Shown here in pieces: positions 37,157-46,613 of a stretch of 64,000 nt of DNA. The stretch covers positions 742,772-806,771 of the forward strand of contig NZ_JACVVX010000002.1 in assembly GCF_014534685.1 (NCBI RefSeq), given 5' to 3'. A model generated the notes under the pieces. That model ran no database searches, had not been told where the DNA came from, and saw nothing but the letters and a program-made list of their open reading frames with translations. A program made the position numbers and the translations under genes. Numbering within the stretch: position 1 is the stretch's first letter; every line of letters begins with the position of its first letter. The DNA comes from Oryzicola mucosus (lineage in GTDB: Bacteria > Pseudomonadota > Alphaproteobacteria > Rhizobiales > Rhizobiaceae).

Positions 37157-37746
37157 TGATGGGCCAGATCAATAACGGCGAGCCGATCATCAATGACGGC
37201 GAGCCGATTGAGGTGACGGTGACGTTCCTCGAAATGGCGGAGCCCCCGAAGCATTATGCAGCGATGCCGTCCGGTCGGCAGCTCGCGCTGCTGCGCGCAA
37301 AAGACATCCCGCTGCATTTCTATCGCTATCTGCAGGATCGGGTCGGGCGGAAATGGCATTGGGTCAACGCGCTGCGGCTGGATGACGAGGAATTGGCCGC
37401 TGCGCTGCATCGCGAGGATCGTGACATACGGGTGTTGTATCTCGATGGCGCGCCGGCTGGAATGTTCGACATCAAGCCGCATCCGCATCAGTCGGAAACC
37501 GAGATCATGTATTTCGGGCTGATGGATCATGCCACCGGCCAGGGGCTCGGCCGCTGGTTCGTCGGTGCAGCGATCCAGGCCGCATGGGCACAAAATCCCA
37601 AGACCGTGATCATCCAGACCTGTACGCTGGACCACCCGGCGGCACTGCCGCTGTATCAGAAAGTCGGCTTCGTTCCGGTGGCGCAGAAGAAGGAGTTTCT
37701 CCGCCCGATGAGCTTCCAGGAGCGCTCGATCAGCGTGATGCGCTAA
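37156..37746 (+). CDS. GNAT family N-acetyltransferase
   Basis: A 196-residue acetyl-CoA-dependent transferase. The acetyl-CoA loop reads ATGQGLGRWFVGAA (a Q/R-x-x-G-x-G/A variant), followed by TCTLDHPAALPLYQKVGFVPV, the usual motif B region. The acceptor is unknown. ATG 37156 overlaps the sseA stop; ATG 37159 is equally possible. End of the cysK-led transcription unit as far as spacing shows. Confidence 0.85.
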   Translation: MMGQINNGEPIINDGEPIEVTVTFLEMAEPPKHYAAMPSGRQLALLRAKDIPLHFYRYLQDRVGRKWHWVNALRLDDEELAAALHREDRDIRVLYLDGAPAGMFDIKPHPHQSETEIMYFGLMDHATGQGLGRWFVGAAIQAAWAQNPKTVIIQTCTLDHPAALPLYQKVGFVPVAQKKEFLRPMSFQERSISVMR

Positions 37747-37845
37747 TGTTCCCGACTGCCGCCTGAACGTCTCGTTCAGCGCCGATTCATCTGCGATCGG
37801 CAATTGTCCACGGCGAAACAACACGTTGCCCTGGAAGGGAATGCC

Positions 37846-38403
37846 ATGATCAATCGCAGATTTTTCGCCGCCGGACTGGTTACTGCCCTCGCGATGCCCT
37901 CTATTGCCTTGGCCCAAGCGACGACCCCGTCATCCAGCCAGATCGAGCGGCAATTGGACGCTGCGCCGCGGATGCGGTTGCGCCCGGAGCAACGCGTCAC
38001 GGTGCAGGAATTCAAGCGTCGGCCCGAACTACGCCGCGCGGCGCCATCGATCAACATCCAGTCGATCAACTTCGCATTTGGCTCAGCCGAAATCCCACGT
38101 TCGCAATATGGCAAGGTGGAAACCATCGCCAATGCGTTGAGCCGCATCTTGCGCCGTAATCCTCGGGCGAGGGTTCTCATCGAAGGGCATACAGATGCTG
38201 TGGGTTCCGACCATGCCAACCAGGTCCTTTCGGAGAACCGTGCAGAGTCGCTGAAATGGACGCTGGTGCGGTCCTTCGGACTGCCGCCGCGGGCGTTGGA
38301 AACGGTTGGCTATGGGGAGCAGTTTCTTCTGGTGCCGACGCCCAATGAAAACTGGCAGAACCGGCGTGTCACATTGCGGCGCTTCGACGATTTCATTCGC
38401 TGA
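37846..38403 (+). CDS. Exported OmpA-family peptidoglycan-binding protein
   Basis: A 185-residue protein with a signal peptide (MINRRFFAAGLVTALAMPSI, cleavage near ALA|QA) and a C-terminal OmpA-like domain. The domain shows INFAFGSAEIPRSQ, VLIEGHTDAVGSDHANQVLS and the Arg-rich NRRVTL end. There is no lipobox or beta-barrel, so it should be a soluble periplasmic wall-binding protein. The start at 37846 has GAAGGG upstream. A second, lipoprotein-type relative is at 58177-58824. Confidence 0.88.
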   Translation: MINRRFFAAGLVTALAMPSIALAQATTPSSSQIERQLDAAPRMRLRPEQRVTVQEFKRRPELRRAAPSINIQSINFAFGSAEIPRSQYGKVETIANALSRILRRNPRARVLIEGHTDAVGSDHANQVLSENRAESLKWTLVRSFGLPPRALETVGYGEQFLLVPTPNENWQNRRVTLRRFDDFIR

Positions 38404-38408
38404 CGAAG

Positions 38409-38446
38409 CAGAGCAGGCTCCGCTTGCTTGAGCGGGGCCTGCTCTG
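38409..38446 (+). terminator. Strong hairpin after the OmpA-like gene
   Basis: A 10-bp stem CAGAGCAGGC/GCCTGCTCTG continues, after one G-T pair, into CCGCT/AGCGG with a six-base loop, five bases after the stop. There is no T-run, so it may act as a 3'-end stabiliser or a Rho-linked end. Confidence 0.6.
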
Positions 38447-38584
38447 TCACCGCTCGTCCTCGTCAGGAGGATGCTGCCGGGCTCGATGCGCTGATCGACT
38501 AACGGCTGCGCCGGCATGAAACGGGTGGCCCGAGTCGACGCGGTCATCTAGCTCTGCTCGAAACTATGAGAGCGGAGTCTTCAA

Positions 38585-39055
38585 ATGTCGGTCTTGTTCA
38601 AGGCGATTCCTACGGAGTACGCGAAAGCGATTTGGGCTGGTGGCGACGATGCCTACGGCATGCAGCCGGAGCGCCGTGTTTCAGATGGCGACGGGGTTCC
38701 ATGCAGGCATTGTCTGCGGGACGTGAGGGAGGGGGAAAGCTATCTGCTCTTCGCCTATCGGCCATTTACAAAGCTCCAAGCCTTTGCCGAAACCGGACCG
38801 ATCTTCCTTCATGCCGACGAGTGCGGACACGCTGGAGACGCCGAGGAGATTCCGGAAATCATGCAAGGCACGCCCGACTTCATCATTCGCGGCTACAGTT
38901 GTGACGACCGGATCGTTTACGGCACCGGCGGGGTTGTCGCGACGAAGGAAGTCCCTGCCCGGGCGGGCGCACTGTTGAACCGCGATGACGTCGCCTACGT
39001 CCATGTCCGCTCGGCCCGGAACAATTGCTATCAATGCCGGATTGAGCCGCGTTAA
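38585..39055 (+). CDS. DUF1203 family protein
   Basis: A 156-residue soluble protein of the DUF1203 family. The signatures are GVPCRHCLRDVREGESYLLFAYRPF and ETGPIFLHADEC. It contains the cysteine clusters PCRHC and YQCR, which could bind metal. No function is known. The stop codon lies inside a perfect CtrA box that precedes the candidate small RNA. Confidence 0.8.
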   Translation: MSVLFKAIPTEYAKAIWAGGDDAYGMQPERRVSDGDGVPCRHCLRDVREGESYLLFAYRPFTKLQAFAETGPIFLHADECGHAGDAEEIPEIMQGTPDFIIRGYSCDDRIVYGTGGVVATKEVPARAGALLNRDDVAYVHVRSARNNCYQCRIEPR

Positions 39056-39067
39056 CGATTTGTTAAC
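39052..39067 (+). promoter_or_regulatory. Perfect CtrA-binding box
   Basis: TTAA-CGATTTG-TTAAC matches the full CtrA consensus TTAA-N7-TTAAC. It overlaps the stop codon of the DUF1203 gene. The second half-site could serve as a -35 region, with TATTCA at 39086-39091 as a weak -10 element 17 bases further. Confidence 0.65.
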
Positions 39068-39097
39068 CGTTGCGATTCACATTGGTATTCAGCTGTC

Positions 39098-39213
39098 GCA
39101 GTCCCGTTACATTCAGACGGTATAAGGCAGATGTCGATTGGGAAGCCCGACCACGGATGGACTGGCGGGCTTCCCAAACCACGAGGAAGCGGGGTTTTTG
39201 CCCCGCTTTTTTG
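39098..39213 (+). ncRNA. Candidate small RNA under CtrA control
   Basis: Between the CtrA box and the convergent ald gene there is no ORF. About 116 bases hold a 10-bp perfect hairpin (39140-39175, GGGAAGCCCG/CGGGCTTCCC, 16-base loop), a single-stranded GAGGA segment, then an intrinsic terminator with six T. The 5' end is estimated from the promoter elements. It could instead be a long 3' untranslated region of the DUF1203 message. Confidence 0.45.
39187..39213 (+). terminator. Intrinsic terminator of the candidate small RNA or DUF1203 gene
   Basis: GCGGGG/CCCCGC stem, extended by AA/TT, with a TTTTTG loop, followed by TTTTTT and G. The T-run is on the + strand only. Confidence 0.88.
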
Positions 39214-39227
39214 TTGCCCGCGGCATG

Positions 39228-39258
39228 AAAAAGGCCCGCCAGATACCGACGAGCCTTT
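39228..39258 (-). terminator. Intrinsic terminator of ald
   Basis: On the minus strand AAAGGCTCG pairs with CGGGCCTTT (one G-T pair), followed by further T residues, 30-60 bases after the ald stop. Confidence 0.75.
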
Positions 39259-39288
39259 GTCGTGTGCAGTCGATGCAAGCCGCCGAGC

Positions 39289-40407
39289 TTAAGCGGCCAT
39301 GACCGCCTTCGCCGGTTCCACGAGCTCATAACCCAGTGCATCGGCCACCGCGCGGTTGGTGATGCGACCGCGATGCACGTTGAGGCCGTTGCGCAGATGT
39401 ACGTCGTCGGCCAGCGCCTTGAGGCCCTTGTTCGCCAGTTGCAAGCCGTAATGCAGCGTGGCGTTGTTGAGCGCATGGGCCGAGGTGACGGGTACGGCGC
39501 CGGGCATGTTGGCCACGCAATAGTGGATCACGCCGTCTACCTCATAGGTCGGATCGGCATGGGTGGTGGCATGCGAAGTCTCGAAGCAGCCGCCCTGGTC
39601 AATGGCGACGTCAACCAGCACCGAACCCTTCTTCATGCCGCTGAGCATTTCGCGGCTGACGAGCTTGGGCGCAGCCGCACCCGGGATGAGCACCGCACCA
39701 ACGATGACATCGGCCGAGAAGCATTCTTCCTCCAACGCTTCTACCGTGGAATAGCGGGTGTGGACGCGACCCGCGAAGAGATCGTCGAGCTGGCGCAAGC
39801 GGGGAATCGAGCGGTCGAGAATGGTCACGTCTGCGCCCAGTCCAGCGGCCATGCGCGCGGCATGCAAGCCAACGACGCCGCCGCCGATGACGGCAACCTT
39901 GCCCGGCAGAACGCCCGGAACGCCGCCTAGCAGCACGCCGCGACCGCCATTGGCTTTCTGCAGCGCGGTGGCCCCGGCCTGGATGGCGAGCCGGCCTGCG
40001 ACCTCAGACATTGGCGCGAGCAGCGGCAGACCACCGCGCTCGTCGGTCACGGTCTCATAGGCCACGGCGGTGACGCCCGAGGCGAGCAGGCCCTTGGTCT
40101 GCTCGGGATCCGGGGCGAGGTGGAGGTAGGTGTAGAGGATCTGGCCTTCGCGCAGCTGCACCCATTCGTTCGGCTGCGGCTCCTTGACCTTAACGATCAT
40201 GTCCGACCTGGCGAAGACGTCGGCAGCGGTCTTGGCGATGCGGGCGCCAGCGGCGGCATAGGCGCCGTCATCAGCCCCGATGCCGGCGCCGGCGCCGGTT
40301 TCGACCAGCACTTCGTGGCCATGCGCCACATATTCGCGCACCGAACCCGGGGTCAGACCGACCCGATACTCATGGTTCTTGATTTCCTTGGGGCAACCTA
40401 CACGCAT
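39289..40407 (-). CDS. ald: Alanine dehydrogenase
   Basis: A 372-residue NAD-dependent enzyme that interconverts L-alanine and pyruvate plus ammonia. It has the family N-terminus [20 protein letters not shown], the pyruvate-site region [10 protein letters not shown], an NAD fold with [20 protein letters not shown], and the DQGGCFETS segment. Start ATG 40407 is used; the frame is open for 29 more codons. It is divergent from an Lrp/AsnC regulator 147 bases away, the usual arrangement with AldR-type control. Confidence 0.96.
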   Translation of the reverse strand: MRVGCPKEIKNHEYRVGLTPGSVREYVAHGHEVLVETGAGAGIGADDGAYAAAGARIAKTAADVFARSDMIVKVKEPQPNEWVQLREGQILYTYLHLAPDPEQTKGLLASGVTAVAYETVTDERGGLPLLAPMSEVAGRLAIQAGATALQKANGGRGVLLGGVPGVLPGKVAVIGGGVVGLHAARMAAGLGADVTILDRSIPRLRQLDDLFAGRVHTRYSTVEALEEECFSADVIVGAVLIPGAAAPKLVSREMLSGMKKGSVLVDVAIDQGGCFETSHATTHADPTYEVDGVIHYCVANMPGAVPVTSAHALNNATLHYGLQLANKGLKALADDVHLRNGLNVHRGRITNRAVADALGYELVEPAKAVMAA

Positions 40408-40554
40408 ACGAGCCTCCCTGCTGCTTGGGTGTTTCCGGTTGCAGCGATTCAACCACGGGGCAGGGTGAAAGTGTTTGCGAATGCGCCTCTTCAAAGCCTA
40501 TGCTGTCGATGATCCTTGCGCTGAAACGCCCATTCTTCGAAGGAATTTTCGCCG

Positions 40555-41028
40555 GTGTCGTTGGACAAGATTGATATCGCCATTTTGGACACGCTCCAGA
40601 AGGACGGCCGCATCGCCAATACGGCGCTTGCGGAAACGGTCGGCCTGTCCCAATCGGCTTGTTCGCGCAGACTGGATACGCTGGAAAAATCCGGCGTCAT
40701 CAAGGGCTATCATGCGCGCTTGTCCAACAAGGCGCTCGGCTACCAGATGACGGTGCTGGTGCACATCTCGCTGTCCGGACAGTTCGAGAAAACGCTGTCC
40801 GATTTCGAGGCGGCGGTAAAGCGCTGCCCCAACGTGCTGTCCTGCCACCTGATGTCGGGCGAGTACGACTACATCCTGCGCATCGCGGCGAAGGATCTCG
40901 CCGACTATGAGCGCATCCACAAGGAATGGCTGTCGGCGATGCCGCATGTCACCAAGATCAACTCGTCCTTCGCGCTGCGCGAGGTGATCGACCGCACGGC
41001 AGTTGGGATGAAGCCGGAATTGGGCTGA
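40555..41028 (+). CDS. Lrp/AsnC family transcriptional regulator, probably of ald
   Basis: A 157-residue regulator. An N-terminal winged helix-turn-helix (about 5-55, [20 protein letters not shown] and [18 protein letters not shown]) is followed by the RAM ligand domain (about 65-145, [17 protein letters not shown]). GTG 40555 is the likely start with GAAGGA about ten bases upstream. Divergence from ald suggests an alanine-responsive activator of that gene, as for AldR. Confidence 0.9.
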   Translation: MSLDKIDIAILDTLQKDGRIANTALAETVGLSQSACSRRLDTLEKSGVIKGYHARLSNKALGYQMTVLVHISLSGQFEKTLSDFEAAVKRCPNVLSCHLMSGEYDYILRIAAKDLADYERIHKEWLSAMPHVTKINSSFALREVIDRTAVGMKPELG

Positions 41029-41137
41029 TGTAACCGTATCGGCACGACGCCGACATCGTCCTGTGCTGGACTCGCTGTTGGTTTGGGGCGAAGCTCCGGG
41101 TTCGGAGCTATCCTTCCAATCCCACGAGGAGCGAGAG

Positions 41138-43114
41138 ATGAACCAACTGTTCCCGGCCCTGTCGCGGCGGTCATTCCTGGGAGGTGCGGCGGCCAGCACC
41201 TTCATCCTGCTGCACCCCTTCTCCGCGCGCGCCCAGGCCAACCAGGCGCATCTTCGCATCATGGAAACGACCGACATCCATGTGAACGTGCTGCCTTACG
41301 ACTATTATGCCGACAAGCCGAACGACACGATGGGACTGGCGCGCACCGCGTCGCTGATCGACGGCATCCGCAAGGAGGCCACCAACTCCATGCTGGTGGA
41401 CAATGGCGATCTCATCCAGGGCAGCCCGATGGGCGACTACATCGCCTATGAAAAGGGCATGAAGGACGGCGACATCCACCCCGTGATGAAGGGCATGAAC
41501 CTGTTGGGCTACGAATGCTCGACGCTGGGCAATCACGAGTTCAACTACGGGCTGTCGTTCCTGGAAAAGGCGCTGGCCGGCGCACAGTTTCCGGTGGTCT
41601 GCGCCAATCTGACCAACGGCACACAGCTCGCTGCGAACCCGCGCGACGACAAGCTGTTCCTGAAGCCCTACACGATCGTCGAAAAGAAGCTGAAGGACGG
41701 GTCCGGCACTGAGCATCCAATCAAGATCGGCATCATCGGCTTCGTGCCGCCGCAGATCATGGTGTGGGATTCCAAGCATCTGAAAGGCAAGGTTGTTACC
41801 CGCGACATTGTGCAGGCAGCCAAGGCCTGGGTGCCCCAGATGAAGGAGGAAGGCGCCGATATCGTGATCGCGCTGTCGCATTCCGGCATCGACGTGAAGC
41901 AGAGCGAGATGATGGAAAACGCCTCGTTCTTCCTCGCAGGCGTGGAGGGTATCGACGCGGTCTTTACGGGCCATCAGCATCTCGTTTTCCCCGGTCCGAA
42001 GGATTTCGAGGGGCTCGAAGGCGTCGATGCCAAGAACGGCACGCTGCAGGGCAAGCCGGCTGTCATGGCAGGGTTCTGGGGCTCGCATATGGGCCTGATC
42101 GATCTGCTGCTGGAACGCGACGGCAATGCCTGGAAAGTCGTGTCTGCGACATCGGAGGCGCGCCCGATCTACAACCGGGTCGAGAACAAGAATGTCGCGA
42201 CGGTCGAAGATGACCCACGCATCGCTGATGCCTTGAAGGAAGACCACGCGGCAACGCTGGAATATGTGCGCCGTCCGGTCGGCAAGACGTCGGCGCCGCT
42301 GCAATCCTATTTCGCTCTCGTGGCCGACGATCCCTCGGTGCAGATCGTGAGCCAGGCACAGACCTGGTACATCGAGGAGCTGCTGGAAGATTCACAGTGG
42401 AAAGATCTGCCGGTGCTTTCAGCCGCGGCACCCTTCAAATCGGGCGGCCGTGGCGGGCCGGAATACTATACCGACGTTCCAGCCGGTGACGTTGCCATCA
42501 AGAATGTCGCCGACCTCTATCTCTATCCGAACACTGTCCGCGCGGTGGCGATCACGGGTGCGGACGTCAAGGAATGGCTGGAGCGTTCGGCAGGCATCTT
42601 CAACAGGATCGAACCGGGCAAGCCCGACCAGCTGCTCATCTCGCCGGACTTTCCGCCCTATAATTTCGACGTGATCGATGGCGTCACCTACAGGATCGAC
42701 GTGTCGCAGCCGTCGAAATACGACCCCAAGGGCAACGTTCTGGACAATACGGCCAGCCGCATCGTCGACCTGATGTATGACGGCAAGCCGATCGACCCGG
42801 CGGCGAAGTTCATCGTCGCCACCAACAACTATCGTGCCGGAGGCGGCGGCAATTTCCCCGGCATCAACGAATCCAAGATTGTGGTCGATGCGCCCGATAC
42901 CAATCGCGACGTGATCGTGCGGTTCATCATCGAGCAGGGCACCATCAACCCCGCCGCCGATTCCAACTGGTCGTTCGTCCCGGTCGAAGGCGCCACGGTG
43001 ATCTTCGAAACCGGACCGAAGGCCAAGGATCACATTTCAAGCGTGAAAGCGGTGAAGATCGAACCGGCCGGAGATGGCGAGAACGGCTTCGGTAAGTATA
43101 GAATTACGCTTTGA
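41138..43114 (+). CDS. cpdB: Tat-exported 2',3'-cyclic-nucleotide 2'-phosphodiesterase/3'-nucleotidase
   Basis: A 658-residue periplasmic phosphoesterase. The Tat signal has SRRSFLGG near residue 9-16. The metallophosphatase domain carries [40 protein letters not shown] and [11 protein letters not shown], all five metal motifs. The C-terminal 5'-nucleotidase domain (from about 380) includes the stacking segment near [13 protein letters not shown]. It releases nucleosides from extracellular 2',3'-cyclic nucleotides. ATG 41138 has GAGGAGCGAGAG before it. Confidence 0.93.
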   Translation: MNQLFPALSRRSFLGGAAASTFILLHPFSARAQANQAHLRIMETTDIHVNVLPYDYYADKPNDTMGLARTASLIDGIRKEATNSMLVDNGDLIQGSPMGDYIAYEKGMKDGDIHPVMKGMNLLGYECSTLGNHEFNYGLSFLEKALAGAQFPVVCANLTNGTQLAANPRDDKLFLKPYTIVEKKLKDGSGTEHPIKIGIIGFVPPQIMVWDSKHLKGKVVTRDIVQAAKAWVPQMKEEGADIVIALSHSGIDVKQSEMMENASFFLAGVEGIDAVFTGHQHLVFPGPKDFEGLEGVDAKNGTLQGKPAVMAGFWGSHMGLIDLLLERDGNAWKVVSATSEARPIYNRVENKNVATVEDDPRIADALKEDHAATLEYVRRPVGKTSAPLQSYFALVADDPSVQIVSQAQTWYIEELLEDSQWKDLPVLSAAAPFKSGGRGGPEYYTDVPAGDVAIKNVADLYLYPNTVRAVAITGADVKEWLERSAGIFNRIEPGKPDQLLISPDFPPYNFDVIDGVTYRIDVSQPSKYDPKGNVLDNTASRIVDLMYDGKPIDPAAKFIVATNNYRAGGGGNFPGINESKIVVDAPDTNRDVIVRFIIEQGTINPAADSNWSFVPVEGATVIFETGPKAKDHISSVKAVKIEPAGDGENGFGKYRITL

Positions 43115-43125
43115 TCCTGCGGAAG

Positions 43126-43152
43126 GCTTCGAGCGCATATAGCGCTCGAAGC
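43126..43152. terminator. Bidirectional hairpin between cpdB and the cfa-like gene
   Basis: A perfect 11-bp stem GCTTCGAGCGC/GCGCTCGAAGC with an ATATA loop, four bases before the stop of one gene and 12 after the other. No clear T-run. Confidence 0.65.
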
Positions 43153-43155
43153 TTC

Positions 43156-44412
43156 TTACGCTTTGTAGAAGACCTGGCGCACGTCGATATATTCGGCGCG
43201 GAAACCCGCCTCGCAATAGTGCAGGTAGAACTCCCAGAGCTTCTTGAAGCGCTCGTCGAAGCCGAGCGGCACGATGCGTTCCCATGAGTTCCAGAAGCGC
43301 TGCCGCCAGTCGGCCAGCGTGCGGGCATAGTCCTGCGGGAAAATCAGCTCGTTCAGCGGTGCCAGCCCATGCTGGACGCCGAGCGATTTGAGGATCGACG
43401 GTGTCGGCAGCATGCCGCCGGGAAAGACATAGCGCTGGATGAAATCGGGGCGCTTGCGGTAGATCGGGAAGGCCTGTTCGTTGATGGTGATGATCTGAAA
43501 ACCGGCCGTGCCGCCCGGGTTGAGGCAGGAGCGCACCTTGGAAAAGAAGGTCGACCAGTATTTCTCGCCCACCGCCTCGAACATCTCGATGGAAGCGATG
43601 CGGTCGTAGCGCGCGGTCTCGTCGCGATAGTCCTGCAGCTTGATCTGAACCTTATCGGCAAGCCCGGCCTTCTGGATTCGTGCCTGGGCAAAGTCGAACT
43701 GTTCGCGGCTGATGGTTAGTGCTGTCACCTTGCAACCGATTTCCCGTCCGGCGAATTCGGCAAAGCCGCCCCAGCCGCAGCCGATCTCCAGAACGCTGTC
43801 TTCCTGGCGGATGCCGAGGCCACGGGCCAGGGCGCGGTATTTCTCCGCCTGGGCGCCTTCGAGATCGTTGGCGCCCGTCTCATAAAGGGCAGAGGAATAG
43901 GTCATGCTCGGATCGAGCCATTCGCGGTAGAACGCGTTGCCCAGATCGTAATGGGCGGAGATGTTGCGCTTGGAGCCGGTGCGGGTGTTCTCGTTGAGCC
44001 AGTGGCGAATGCGCTGGACGGTGTTCAGGAACCAGTTGCTGCCGCCGGCAAGGCGTTCGCCGGTTTCGCTGTTGACGACGAACAATTCGAGGAAAGTCGT
44101 GACGTCCGGGCTTTCCCAGTCGCCGTCCATATAGGATTCGGCGATGCCGATCGTGCCGCCCGAAAAGGCGCGCACCGGCAATTTCCAGTTATGCAGGACG
44201 ATCTGGGCCTCCGGGCCCGGCTCCTTGCCTTCAACGCGCACCTGGCGTCCGTCTGGCATTTTTACCTGAAGCGAACCGCAGGGAAGGCCGATGGCTGCGG
44301 TCAGCACCATGCGCGCCTTCATCGGCAGGCCCTTGACGACTTGTGCAACGTTGCTGCTGTCGAGCACGATCACGTCGTCTCGGGCACCCTCAGTCAAATT
44401 TCCACCTGCCAT
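43156..44412 (-). CDS. cfa: Cyclopropane-fatty-acyl-phospholipid synthase-like methyltransferase
   Basis: A 418-residue SAM-dependent enzyme. The methyltransferase core has VLEIGCGWGGFAEFAGRE and the CFA signature ALTISREQFDFAQ, and the N-terminal region has NWKLPVRAFSGGTIGIAESYMDG. It methylates membrane lipid double bonds, forming cyclopropane or related (for example furan) fatty acids. It is last in the operon photolyase-amine oxidase-DUF1365-cfa, whose Rhodobacter counterparts respond to singlet oxygen through RpoE. Confidence 0.9.
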   Translation of the reverse strand: MAGGNLTEGARDDVIVLDSSNVAQVVKGLPMKARMVLTAAIGLPCGSLQVKMPDGRQVRVEGKEPGPEAQIVLHNWKLPVRAFSGGTIGIAESYMDGDWESPDVTTFLELFVVNSETGERLAGGSNWFLNTVQRIRHWLNENTRTGSKRNISAHYDLGNAFYREWLDPSMTYSSALYETGANDLEGAQAEKYRALARGLGIRQEDSVLEIGCGWGGFAEFAGREIGCKVTALTISREQFDFAQARIQKAGLADKVQIKLQDYRDETARYDRIASIEMFEAVGEKYWSTFFSKVRSCLNPGGTAGFQIITINEQAFPIYRKRPDFIQRYVFPGGMLPTPSILKSLGVQHGLAPLNELIFPQDYARTLADWRQRFWNSWERIVPLGFDERFKKLWEFYLHYCEAGFRAEYIDVRQVFYKA

Positions 44413-44433
44413 ATCCCATCCCTCGCAAGCGGT

Positions 44434-45276
44434 TCACTCACCGGGTTCAACGCAGCGGGCATCCCTATGGCTGACCGTCGCGGGTGGCGCCGGGCTTTTG
44501 TGGAACCTGGCTCCCTTCAGCCAGAGTTTCAGTGCTTCCCAGTGAATCCCCGCCATGATCTTCCATGTCATCAGAGGAAACTTCAAGAGACATAGCAACA
44601 AGTTGCCTGTGCCAAGGACCTTTGCTGTGCCGGCAAAGGTCGCCGACAGAACCGGATCGCAGCCCTCGGTCTCGTGAATGCGCAATTTGACCGTCTCGCC
44701 GGGCGGCATGACGCGGAAATGGTAGCGCGCATCCATCCCGATGAAGGGCGAGACATGGAAAATCTTGGCGCGCGTCTGGCGGACGCCTGCCTCGGTGAGA
44801 TCACCGGGCCGAATCGGCGCGACGTAGCTGTGCCGCTCGCCAAAGGTGTTGCGTACGGCGTAGACAAGGGCCGTCAGCGTGCCATCGGCGTCATAGGCGA
44901 AATAGACCGAGATCGGATTGAAGGTGTAGCCGAACAGTCTGGGGTAACACAGGAGGAGGATGCGGGCGGGCCGTTCCAGACCGGCACCGGTCAGAAGGCG
45001 GTCGGCATAGCCGCGTACCGTCTCTTCATCGCGTTCGATGTGATCCTTCTCCCAGAATGAAAAAATGCCGCTGCTGTTGACCGACAGCAGAGGCGATGCC
45101 CGGCCCAGTTCGTCGAGCCTGTCAATATCGACCAGCAGCGAAAACACGGAATAGACGAAGCGATGGCCGAACGGCTTCAGGCGCGCATGCATGACCTCGC
45201 CGGGATAGAGCGTGCCCGCTGCCTGTGGCGGCGGGCCGTTGTCCCGAAGCGTCGTGATGCGCTGGTGCCTGGCCAT
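44434..45276 (-). CDS. DUF1365 family protein
   Basis: A 280-residue protein of the DUF1365 family. It shows YPGEVMHARLKPFGHRFVYSV, LLCYPRLFGYTFNPISVYFAY and KIFHVSPFIGMDARYHFR. Its function is not defined, but it is almost always found between the FAD amine oxidase and CFA-synthase genes. That suggests a shared lipid-modification pathway. Spacing to both neighbours is 11 and 21 bases. Confidence 0.88.
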   Translation of the reverse strand: MARHQRITTLRDNGPPPQAAGTLYPGEVMHARLKPFGHRFVYSVFSLLVDIDRLDELGRASPLLSVNSSGIFSFWEKDHIERDEETVRGYADRLLTGAGLERPARILLLCYPRLFGYTFNPISVYFAYDADGTLTALVYAVRNTFGERHSYVAPIRPGDLTEAGVRQTRAKIFHVSPFIGMDARYHFRVMPPGETVKLRIHETEGCDPVLSATFAGTAKVLGTGNLLLCLLKFPLMTWKIMAGIHWEALKLWLKGARFHKSPAPPATVSHRDARCVEPGE

Positions 45277-45287
45277 GGCTATATCCG

Positions 45288-46613
45288 CTACTCCGCGGCC
45301 AGTGCTTGAACCGATGAACGCCAGGGCACCTGGGCGCCAAGTGCGGCGGCGGCATCGAGGCCCGATCTCAAGCCGTCCTCATGGAAGCCGTAACCCGTCC
45401 AGGCGCCGGCATAGTAGGTGTTGCGCTGCCCCTGAATGCCGCGCAGGCGCTGCTGGGCTGCAAGGGCTGCCGCATCGAACTGCGGATGATCGTAGACCCA
45501 TTCGCCAAAGGTCAGATTGGCTGCGGGTTCGACCGCCGGATTGAGCGAGACGAAGAGCGGCATCGATGGGTCGATATGCTGCAGCCGGTTCATCCAGTAG
45601 GTGACGCAGACCTCCGATTCGCCGTCGCCCTTTGAACTGCGGAGATAGTTCCAAGCCGCCCAGGCCTGGCGGGATTTCGGCATGAGGCTGGTGTCGCGAT
45701 GCAGGATGACGCGGTTGGGCCGGTATTTGACCGCGCCAAGACTATCCGATTCGGTGCTGGAAGGGTCGCCCAGCATGGCCAGCGCCTGGTCGCTATGGCA
45801 GGCGAAGATCACCTGGTCGAAGCGCTCGGCGTGGCCGTCTCCATGCCAAAGCGTGACGCCATACGCATCGCGCACCACCGAGCGGACCGGAGACGACAGG
45901 CGGAGGCGGTCGCCGAGCGGAGCAAGCAGTTTGGCGAGATAAGTTGCCGAGCCGTTGCGGACGGTTTTCCATCTCGGCCGCTCACGATGGATCAGGCGAT
46001 GGTTTTCGAAGAAGCTGATGAAGGTCTCAGCGGGGAAATCCAGCATCTTGATACGTGGCGTGGACCAGATCGCAGCCGCCATCGGGATGAGGTAGTTGTC
46101 GCGGAAGGAGGATGAAAACTTCTTCTTCTCGATATATTCGCCGATCGTGTGCTGCAAGAGCAGGCCGGACTCGCGGTCGACCACGCATTCGCGGTTGAAG
46201 CGCAGGATCTCGCGCAACATCCACAGGAAGGACGGCGAGAAGAAATTGCGCTTCTGGGCGAAGATCGAACTAAGGCTGGCGCCCGACCATTCCAGCTTGC
46301 CGCCGTCAAGCGACAGCGAAAAGCTCATCTCGGTTTCCTGCGTCTCGACGTCGAGATGCTCAAACAGTGCGGTCAGTTCAGGATAGTTCAGCGTGTTGTA
46401 GACGATGAAACCGGTGTCGACGGAAACGGGCCTGCCATCGTAATCGATATCGACGGTTGCGGTATGGCCGCCCGGACGCGCGGCAGCCTCGAACAGGGTG
46501 ACATCGGCGGTTGGGTGAAGCGCCCAGGCGGCGGATGCTCCACTTATGCCGGAGCCGATCACCGCGATCTTGTTGCGATTGCCATGTCCGCGATGTATCG
46601 GCGCCACGTTCAT
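45288..46613 (-). CDS. FAD-dependent amine oxidase/desaturase-like protein
   Basis: A 441-residue flavoprotein. The dinucleotide motif is IAVIGSGISGASAAWAL, then RPGGHTATV, and the C-terminal FAD motif region YAGAWTGYGFHEDGLRSG. It resembles the amine-oxidase/phytoene-desaturase superfamily. In the CFA/DUF1365 cluster it probably oxidises membrane fatty acyl chains, which is inference. It overlaps the photolyase gene by four bases and is translated from the same message. Confidence 0.88.
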   Translation of the reverse strand: MNVAPIHRGHGNRNKIAVIGSGISGASAAWALHPTADVTLFEAAARPGGHTATVDIDYDGRPVSVDTGFIVYNTLNYPELTALFEHLDVETQETEMSFSLSLDGGKLEWSGASLSSIFAQKRNFFSPSFLWMLREILRFNRECVVDRESGLLLQHTIGEYIEKKKFSSSFRDNYLIPMAAAIWSTPRIKMLDFPAETFISFFENHRLIHRERPRWKTVRNGSATYLAKLLAPLGDRLRLSSPVRSVVRDAYGVTLWHGDGHAERFDQVIFACHSDQALAMLGDPSSTESDSLGAVKYRPNRVILHRDTSLMPKSRQAWAAWNYLRSSKGDGESEVCVTYWMNRLQHIDPSMPLFVSLNPAVEPAANLTFGEWVYDHPQFDAAALAAQQRLRGIQGQRNTYYAGAWTGYGFHEDGLRSGLDAAAALGAQVPWRSSVQALAAE

